Source of the DNA: Bacteroidales bacterium | GTDB lineage: Bacteria > Bacteroidota > Bacteroidia > Bacteroidales > Bacteroidaceae | DNA length: 7,326 nt | Reading direction: 5' to 3' | Assembly (NCBI GenBank): GCA_004557285.1 | Contig: SFEK01000106.1 | Span: 1 to 7,326 of the forward strand | Part shown: in pieces, positions 1-6,045 of the stretch | Layout: every line of letters begins with the position of its first letter | How positions within the stretch are numbered: the first letter of the stretch is position 1 | Made by a program: the position numbers and the translations under genes | Notes under the pieces: model-generated | What the model saw: only the letters and a program-made list of their open reading frames with translations | What the model was told of the DNA's origin: nothing | Database searches by the model: none

Positions 1-1290
1 ACGGGCGATGGAGTTTGCAGAACGATACTGTTTGGTGGGAACCTGGTTGGCATACTGCCAGTTGCTCATCCAGGCGATGGCCACATTACGTCCCTCTGGC
101 GCATTGGAGAAGGTAACCGTAGCATAGTGGTCCTTGCCATAGTCCATCCATTTGGTCTCACTGGGCTCATCCTCGCAGGTGAATGTATGTCCGTCGAACT
201 CTCCTATAAAATATTGTGTGGCTGAACCACCGAAGGGACCTCCAGGGTTGATGTTGCAGATAAGCATCCACTTATCCTTGTTTGTTCCCTTCACATTCAT
301 CTTCATAAGGTCGGGGCACTCCCAAACACCACCATGATTACCATATTCATGTCCGAAAGAACTTTCATACTTCCAGTCCTTCAAGTTTGCAGAAGAATAT
401 ATCTGCATCTCCTGACCTGCGGCGAGAATCATATTCCAGAATCCCGCCTCCTCGTTCCAAAAGACGTGAGGGTCGCGGAAATCTTTCTTTTCATCGGTTA
501 TGACCGGATTGCCGACATACTTTGTGAAAGTCTTGCCTCCGTCATTGGAATAGGCAATACACTGAGCCTGGACATCGCCTCCAAAAGGAGTGGGACGGCT
601 TGACGTGTACATGGATATAATAGCATCCTTGCCGAAACCAGCAGTATTATTGTGGTCAACGACACACGAGCCGCTAAACATCGTTCCCCAAGCGTCGGGA
701 GCAAGTGCGACAGGCTGTTGCTGCCAATGCACCAAATCCGTCGATGTACTGTGTGCCCAATGCATATTGCCCCACATGGAGCCATACGGATTATATTGAT
801 AATACAGATGCCATACACCATCCTTAAAGAACAGTCCGTTGGGGTCGTTCATCCATCCACGCTCGGGAGCGTGGTGGTATGAGGGTCTGTATTTTTCAGG
901 GATAAGCATATACTGCTTGTCGTCGTTCTGCTTTATCTTACTGAAGCATACAGAACCCTTTGGCACATTCTGGATGACAACCGACAAGCCTTTAGCACCA
1001 AGCCACGGTTGCATGTCGAGTGCCACATAGTAATCGACTTTCTCGCGGGCAAAGCGTACGTTTTGCTCCATTTGTGCCACATTAGACACGATGACCTGAA
1101 GCTTGCCTTCCGGGGCAGACTCCTGTATAGGCAACCATAAATATCTCCCCTCTTGTGCAGGAGTGACAATGGTTTGCTCCAATGCTTGCGCAGTGAACGT
1201 CTGGGCTTCGAGCGTGACACTACCAAAGAGCGATAAAGCCCAAAACATCATTGCGGTTATAAGGGTGCTTTTGTTCATTCTGTTTTTCAT
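1..1290 (-). CDS. GH32 exo-fructosidase (levanase/fructanase-like) with N-terminal DUF4980-type module, 3' end outside window
   Basis: My reading of the minus strand is open without a stop from the ATG at 1288-1290 to base 1, giving 430 residues of a glycoside hydrolase family 32 enzyme that cleaves terminal fructose from fructans. Residues 1-30 look like a signal peptidase I leader ending LEAQ, with no lipobox, so a periplasmic location is likely. Residues about 31-135 resemble the DUF4980 module found ahead of Bacteroidota GH32 domains. The beta-propeller then carries all three GH32 active-site boxes: WMNDPNG (nucleophile D149), FRDP (transition-state stabiliser D273) and ECPD (acid/base E324). 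The GH32-typical AWMSNWQYA and VPT segments follow at about 406-419. The C-terminal beta-sandwich, usually about 150-200 residues, lies beyond the edge. It starts 6 bases after the preceding GH32 stop, so it is in the same operon. A second in-frame ATG at residue 5 is an alternative start. Exo rather than endo action is inferred from resemblance to BT1759-type enzymes. Confidence 0.93.
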   Translation of the reverse strand, partial: MKNRMNKSTLITAMMFWALSLFGSVTLEAQTFTAQALEQTIVTPAQEGRYLWLPIQESAPEGKLQVIVSNVAQMEQNVRFAREKVDYYVALDMQPWLGAKGLSVVIQNVPKGSVCFSKIKQNDDKQYMLIPEKYRPSYHHAPERGWMNDPNGLFFKDGVWHLYYQYNPYGSMWGNMHWAHSTSTDLVHWQQQPVALAPDAWGTMFSGSCVVDHNNTAGFGKDAIISMYTSSRPTPFGGDVQAQCIAYSNDGGKTFTKYVGNPVITDEKKDFRDPHVFWNEEAGFWNMILAAGQEMQIYSSANLKDWKYESSFGHEYGNHGGVWECPDLMKMNVKGTNKDKWMLICNINPGGPFGGSATQYFIGEFDGHTFTCEDEPSETKWMDYGKDHYATVTFSNAPEGRNVAIAWMSNWQYANQVPTKQYRSANSIAR

Positions 1291-1296
1291 TTCGAA

Positions 1297-2859
1297 TTAA
1301 TAGCTGCTTACCTTAACATCACTGACAGTGACATTGCCTCCGTAGCCGTTCACAGACCAGCAGTTTTTCTGCAAGCCGTAGATGCGCTGCGTAGTACCGT
1401 ATTCACCATTGATATACATAACCACGACAGAGTTGTCGGTGTAGATGTCAACCTTGTATGTATTGTCGGCAGGACGCGGGAAGATGTATCCGTCAGCTCC
1501 CACGATGAATCCCTTGCCCTCAGCGCCTTCCTGCTCGAAGTTTACTTTGCGTCGGCCGTTTTCCCATTCCGGATTGACCACGAGAGAATAGTATTTCGTA
1601 GCGTCAGTACCACGCACAAACGAAACGCCCCATTTGTCAGCCTCTCCTGCCGTCACCACAAAGGAGATGTGGTTATGATAGCCAAGGCGACTGTAAAGTA
1701 CATATCCGTTGCCGTTGATAGTGCCAGAAGAATAGTTCTCCGACGCCATTACCTTCGCTTCGGTCTGAACGCCATATTTGTCAGCCATTGCCGGCACTTC
1801 ACCGACAGAGAGAGTACCATCGGCATGTTGTATGAGTTTGTGGCACACTAATGCACCCGACCAGTTTGGTTCGCTTTCAGCCCCCACTGCAATATTCTTG
1901 TCGTGTATGGTGGTACCGGTGCGATAAGGAGTCCATCCCCAGATAAAGCGGTCGGTGCCATTAGAGGCAGTCTTGCCGGCATAGAAGGCGCGTGTGTCGA
2001 GCACTCCCTCCTTGTCGTCGGCAGGCCATTTCGGTCCTTCGTTGAAGCACTTCTTCAGTTCATCCAACGAGCGCGCCATCATGTATTTCACCTTGCGGCT
2101 CCAGTCACTGCGGTATGCCTCGCTATATACCATATACCACCAGTCACCCATCTTGAAGATGTCGGGGCACTCAAGCATACGGTCCCAAATCATACACGAG
2201 AACTGTCCGTCGTATTTCCAGTCGCGCAGGTTCTCCGATGTATATTCGGCGAACTTCAGGTTGCTTGCAATGATCATGTGCCACAGTCCGTTGTCATCCT
2301 GGAACACCTGCGGGTCGCGGAAGTCAACGTCGGAATAACCGTTGTCAGAACCGCGCAGCATCCACTCCCTGTCCTTGGTCCATGTCTTGAAGTCGGGCGA
2401 CGTGGCACGCATCACCACCTCGCGTGTGGTGTGGCCTGTATAATAGATGTAGTACAGTCCGTCACTTTCGTTATACACGGCGCATCCAGTTCCCAAGGCA
2501 GCATCCAGTTCGTCCTTCGACTTTCCTGTAGGGATAACCTCGCCAAGGCCTTGATAGTTGGCACCGTCTGTTGTCGATACGCCATAGATGGGATGATAGC
2601 ACCAGGCATCGTTGTTGTCGAACTCCTGCAGATAGAGCACCTTGAAGTCGCCCGCCTTCTTGTCGTAGAAAGGCATAGGGTCGCCCACCCTGCCAATGGC
2701 AGGCTTCCAGTATGTGTTGTAGCCGCTTTCCTCTGTTGGAGTGAAGCATTCGGTTGTCGCCGACCAGTCCTTTGCAGGGTCGCCAGCAAAACTGTCATCG
2801 CTGCAAGCTGTCAATGTAAGTGCAGCAATCATTATTGTTGAAATTATCATTGGTTTCAT
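1297..2859 (-). CDS. Surface GH32 lipoprotein, probable endo-levanase (BT1760-like)
   Basis: This complete 520-residue protein is a glycoside hydrolase family 32 enzyme, predicted to cut internal beta-2,6 fructosyl linkages of levan at the cell surface. The leader ends in a lipobox, LTAC, with C19 followed by SDDS; such acidic residues favour outward-facing outer-membrane lipoproteins in Bacteroidota. The usual WMNDP nucleophile box is replaced by VGDPMPF, placing the nucleophile at D60. FRDP supplies D182 and ECPD supplies the acid/base E230. The five-bladed propeller spans roughly residues 50-350, and residues about 360-520 form the expected C-terminal beta-sandwich. The length matches the roughly 500 residues of endo-levanase BT1760 as I remember it, and stretches such as FKVLYLQEFDNN and LGTGC recall that subgroup. 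It starts 21 bases after the DUF4960 gene and ends 6 bases before a second GH32 gene. The GH32 family is near certain; the endo mode and levan preference are inferred from resemblance and context. An endo-inulinase is the main alternative. Confidence 0.93.
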   Translation of the reverse strand: MKPMIISTIMIAALTLTACSDDSFAGDPAKDWSATTECFTPTEESGYNTYWKPAIGRVGDPMPFYDKKAGDFKVLYLQEFDNNDAWCYHPIYGVSTTDGANYQGLGEVIPTGKSKDELDAALGTGCAVYNESDGLYYIYYTGHTTREVVMRATSPDFKTWTKDREWMLRGSDNGYSDVDFRDPQVFQDDNGLWHMIIASNLKFAEYTSENLRDWKYDGQFSCMIWDRMLECPDIFKMGDWWYMVYSEAYRSDWSRKVKYMMARSLDELKKCFNEGPKWPADDKEGVLDTRAFYAGKTASNGTDRFIWGWTPYRTGTTIHDKNIAVGAESEPNWSGALVCHKLIQHADGTLSVGEVPAMADKYGVQTEAKVMASENYSSGTINGNGYVLYSRLGYHNHISFVVTAGEADKWGVSFVRGTDATKYYSLVVNPEWENGRRKVNFEQEGAEGKGFIVGADGYIFPRPADNTYKVDIYTDNSVVVMYINGEYGTTQRIYGLQKNCWSVNGYGGNVTVSDVKVSSY

Positions 2860-2880
2860 ATATACTAATCGTTTAAGATA

Positions 2881-4287
2881 TTACTTTGAAAGATAGTTGA
2901 AAGCGTTCTGGGTGATGATAGAGACATTCTTATGGAATTTCTCAGTATAGCCAGCCTCGAATGTGTAGGAATACCAGTCGTAGCATCCTGAACCGATGCA
3001 GACGATGCCGCCCTTTCCGTCGTGTGCAGGATATTCCCATGCCACAACAGAACCGTCGCCGCCGACGCCGAGAATCTTGCCGCCTGTGCGTGCCTCCCAT
3101 GCTGCATGGTTGTCATATCCTCCCCAGTCGGTGCCGATATGATACTGTGCCGTGGAGTTGGTTATATGGTAGCCTGCATCCGTTGTATATACCGCGTTAG
3201 GGTCATCACCGGTCACAAGTCCTTGCCATAGAGGATGACCTGTCTGTCCGGCATACTTTTTGAAGTCCCAAGGTCCTCCGCAAAGTTCTGCGTCAGCCTC
3301 GTTCTGTCCCCAACAGTTGTTAGGAGTTGTCCATTCGTCGTCGCCCGTGACACCGATGAACGACGGGAGATTGGTGGCATAACGTGTAAGGAAGAAAGCG
3401 CCTCCGTTTTCATAATACGTGCGCAACTGGTTCTTGGCGTCGATGGCGTACGGGGCCTTGGTCACAAACTGGTCATGCCCGTCAACACCACCATCGTAGT
3501 GGAAGTGCCACCATATCACCTTACACTCAGAGAGATCCACAGTCTCCATCTGTATGTCGGCGAACGAGGCGTATAGAGACTTCTCTACGTTTGCCAACAT
3601 CCATGAGCAGGCCTCCTTGGCTTCGGGGTCGAGTTCATTCATTGTCGGCGCATTGCCTACAAACACAGCTCTTGGCTTGTCGATGACAAATACATTAACC
3701 GTATATTGAGCCTGGGCTGTTCCGTTGGTAACGGTATAGACAACTGGATTTGTGAAATCCTGAGCCACACCGCTGAGCGGCTGGCATACTGCTCCTTCAC
3801 TGAACTCGACGGAAGGAACGAGAGCTGTTATATCTACACCGCCGGGAACATAAACGGTGATGGTCTTGGCACTCTGGTCGATGATGCCGTTATACACCTC
3901 ATTTACTATGAACGAGTAGATTTTGGCCTCATCGCGCTTTGCCACCAGTTTCCAGTCGAGAAACAAATCGCCGTTTGTCACGTGTATGTTCTGGGCGCCT
4001 TCCATGTTCACGGTCTGACCTTTCTGGACATTGGCCTCTGCCCCCTCTGAAAGGCGAAGCTCAGTAACGGTCATTGCCTTTGTGTCGTATGTTTCCGGCA
4101 GGTTCACCGTTACAGTACGTGAGTTAAAGTCAACCTTGCCCTCAAAGTCATCAAGAGTCAAAGCCTCAATCGTGCAGTCGCCCGAAAGTTGGAGCCCGCT
4201 GACATTGTCATCTGCACAGGCAGCCATGCACATCATCATCAGGAAGATGAATGATGCAGATATGATATTGTTTATTCTTGTCTTCAT
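2881..4287 (-). CDS. DUF4960 surface glycan-binding lipoprotein (SGBP position, BT1761-like)
   Basis: This complete 468-residue lipoprotein sits directly after susD, where PULs encode their surface glycan-binding protein. It is predicted to hold levan near the SusCD importer. The leader ends MAAC, giving lipidation at C24, followed by the acidic ADDN expected for surface export. Residues about 38-118 and 121-202 are two related beta-rich modules of DUF5018/Ig-like character; both have a G-x-(V/I)-D...T-(V/I)-T-V...P core and end near a VTNG motif. Residues about 203-468 match what I know of the DUF4960 family and are rich in aromatic residues (for example W259, W260, H261, H263, W326, W388 and W437), which suits sugar binding. 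The gene begins 17 bases after the susD stop and ends 21 bases before a GH32 lipoprotein gene. Family assignment is from recognition by eye; the binding role is inferred from the B. thetaiotaomicron levan locus. No catalytic activity can be claimed. Confidence 0.85.
   Translation of the reverse strand: MKTRINNIISASFIFLMMMCMAACADDNVSGLQLSGDCTIEALTLDDFEGKVDFNSRTVTVNLPETYDTKAMTVTELRLSEGAEANVQKGQTVNMEGAQNIHVTNGDLFLDWKLVAKRDEAKIYSFIVNEVYNGIIDQSAKTITVYVPGGVDITALVPSVEFSEGAVCQPLSGVAQDFTNPVVYTVTNGTAQAQYTVNVFVIDKPRAVFVGNAPTMNELDPEAKEACSWMLANVEKSLYASFADIQMETVDLSECKVIWWHFHYDGGVDGHDQFVTKAPYAIDAKNQLRTYYENGGAFFLTRYATNLPSFIGVTGDDEWTTPNNCWGQNEADAELCGGPWDFKKYAGQTGHPLWQGLVTGDDPNAVYTTDAGYHITNSTAQYHIGTDWGGYDNHAAWEARTGGKILGVGGDGSVVAWEYPAHDGKGGIVCIGSGCYDWYSYTFEAGYTEKFHKNVSIITQNAFNYLSK
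3682..4176 (-). repeat. Diverged tandem duplication of an Ig-like module within the DUF4960 protein
   Basis: Residues about 38-118 and 121-202 of the DUF4960 lipoprotein can be aligned to each other. Copy 1 has GKVDFNSRTVTVNLP and copy 2 has GIIDQSAKTITVYVP, each followed by a similarly spaced L-x-x-SEGA segment and then a VTNG motif. The copies have diverged at the DNA level, so this is an old protein-domain duplication and not a recent DNA repeat. Such modules commonly act as stalks that lift a C-terminal binding domain away from the membrane. Confidence 0.65.
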
Positions 4288-4304
4288 AATAATCTTGTTC
4301 TTTT

Positions 4305-6038
4305 TTACCAGTTACCAATGTTCTGAGTGTAATATCCGTTAGAGGCAGCCACCTGTGCAAATGGTATAGGCAGGTATTCGCCCTTGTCGGCGGTGAACTC
4401 AGCCTCGCCATAGACGGTGCATTTAGTCTTCTCTGCCGCATAGTAGCTATTGAGGGTCTGTGCAGCTTCGCCCCACCTTACGAGGTCGAAGAAACGCTCC
4501 GACTCCATTGCAAGCTCCAACCTGCGCTCCATCTTCACAATCTTTATCGTCTGTTCCTTGTCGTAGGAGCCGGTGTAGTTCTTGCAATAGAACTTCACGC
4601 CATACTTTGACGGATAGTTGCCTATCATCTGTGTACTGCTTGCTGCACGGGAGCGTATCTGGTTAACAAGAGCTATTGCTTCCCTTGTCTTTCCAAGCTG
4701 TGCGAAAGCCTCGGCGCGCTCAAGCAGCACATCGGCATATCGGAACACGATGCGGTTCATGCTGGTTGCCCAGAAAGAGCCTTTGATGAGATACTGTCCG
4801 ATGAGAGCCGGATCGACATTCTGCTTCAGTGTGACATAGTAGCCATATAATCCGCCCGAACGGCTCCAGTTGGAAGTGCGGTTCATGATGTAGTCCTGGT
4901 TGAACATATATGGCAGGCCTGGCATTCCCACCGTGAGGAAAAGGCGCGGGTCGGCATTGTCGGCAGTCATGTCATAGTCCTTCTGGTTGAAGTTGTCGAT
5001 AAGAGGCAGACCGCTATTGTCAGTACGGAAGGCATTGACAAGGTTCTGCGATGGCTTATAGAAGTCGCATCCTCCGTCGGTCACGTCTGCTATATTTGGG
5101 CAAATCAGGCCGTTCGACCAGTTGAGATTGCCGTATGTCGAACCGTCGTTGCGTGAGTATTGTATTGCCCATATCGACTCGCATCCGTTCTCGTACTGCT
5201 CCTCCGGGCGGAAGTTATTGTGTATGTCGGACTCAAGGGCATATCCTCCGGCAGCGTATATTGCAGGGTCGGTGTATTTGATGACTTTGTCAAGGTCGTC
5301 GGTATTTATGCTTGTCACCTTATGGCTCATTGCATCGTCCTGGCGATAAGCCTTGTAGAGATATACCTTTGCCAGGAATGCCGCACAGGCAGCCTTTGTG
5401 GGACGCCCCTTCTCCGTCTGCTTCACCGGCAATACCTCATAAGCCTCCTCCAGTTCCTTGGCAATAATGCCCCACGCCTCATCGTTGGTGTATTCGGTGT
5501 TGGAGAGGGTGTTGTATTCCTCGTATTGGAGGTTTGCGTTCATAATAAACGGAATGTTCTTGAAGAGGCGCTTTAGTAGGAAGTGGCTATAGGCGCGCAG
5601 AAACTTCATCTCGGCCATACGCTGATTCTTGAGGGCATAGCTGTCGTCACACTTCTCAAGCACGCCGATGGCTGAATTGACGCGCGATATGGTTATGTAC
5701 AGACGGTTCCACATGTCGCTGATATTCCAGTTGGTTGTCAGCACGCCCTTCTGCACCTCAAGCTGGTGGAAGACGTCGCCGTCGTTCACAGAACTGCCTC
5801 CCTTATAGGCATCGTCAGAGCGCACGTCGTAGTTCCACATAGAGAACGAGCCGTTGATGTCCTCACTCTGGGTGAATCCGGCGTATGCTGATATTATGGT
5901 ACTCTCAACGAGCGAAGGGTCCTTCACCTGGTTCTCGTCAAGTGTGCCCTGTGGCACCTGCTCTTCGAGGAAGTCGGAGCAGCTTGCTGCCATCAGTCCA
6001 AAAGAGGCAGCCAATATATAGTTGAAAATCTTTTTCAT
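4305..6038 (-). CDS. susD: SusD/RagB-family nutrient-binding outer-membrane lipoprotein (BT1762-like)
   Basis: This complete 577-residue protein is the lid and glycan-capture subunit of a SusCD importer, anchored on the outer surface of the outer membrane. The leader ends MAASC, with lipidation at C20 followed by SDFLEE. Family hallmarks appear in order: the helical segment MKFLRAYSHFLLKRLF (144-159) leading to NIPFI; the TPR-like GRPTKAACAAFLAKVYLYKA (211-230); FRYADVLLERAEAFAQLG (432-449); RRLELAMESERFFDLVRWG (505-523); and the closing YLPIPFAQVAASNGYYTQN (555-573). The length is usual for SusD proteins. It starts only 7 bases after the susC stop, as expected for subunits made together. Levan or fructo-oligosaccharide as ligand is inferred from the two downstream GH32 genes; no ligand-contact residues are claimed. 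Confidence 0.97.
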   Translation of the reverse strand: MKKIFNYILAASFGLMAASCSDFLEEQVPQGTLDENQVKDPSLVESTIISAYAGFTQSEDINGSFSMWNYDVRSDDAYKGGSSVNDGDVFHQLEVQKGVLTTNWNISDMWNRLYITISRVNSAIGVLEKCDDSYALKNQRMAEMKFLRAYSHFLLKRLFKNIPFIMNANLQYEEYNTLSNTEYTNDEAWGIIAKELEEAYEVLPVKQTEKGRPTKAACAAFLAKVYLYKAYRQDDAMSHKVTSINTDDLDKVIKYTDPAIYAAGGYALESDIHNNFRPEEQYENGCESIWAIQYSRNDGSTYGNLNWSNGLICPNIADVTDGGCDFYKPSQNLVNAFRTDNSGLPLIDNFNQKDYDMTADNADPRLFLTVGMPGLPYMFNQDYIMNRTSNWSRSGGLYGYYVTLKQNVDPALIGQYLIKGSFWATSMNRIVFRYADVLLERAEAFAQLGKTREAIALVNQIRSRAASSTQMIGNYPSKYGVKFYCKNYTGSYDKEQTIKIVKMERRLELAMESERFFDLVRWGEAAQTLNSYYAAEKTKCTVYGEAEFTADKGEYLPIPFAQVAASNGYYTQNIGNW

Positions 6039-6045
6039 ATCTCAA

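Noticed and set aside
498..1226. Minus-strand open frames at 498-821 and 933-1226
   Set aside because: They are out of frame with the continuous GH32 reading from 1290 to 1, which carries WMNDPNG, FRDP and ECPD in the right order. They are shadows, and there is no frameshift.
1903..2841. A 312-codon plus-strand open frame
   Set aside because: It lies wholly antisense to the GH32 lipoprotein gene, whose lipobox and three active-site boxes prove the minus strand is coding. The product has no recognisable domain and arises from codon bias.
3046..3075. GC-rich gccgccgac-type stretch resembling a repeat or hairpin
   Set aside because: It is explained by the glycine/aspartate-rich codons of GVGGDGSVV in the DUF4960 protein, inside an intact gene.
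5160..5576. Plus-strand open frame of 138 codons
   Set aside because: Antisense to susD, with low-complexity hydrophobic content and no domain or upstream signals.
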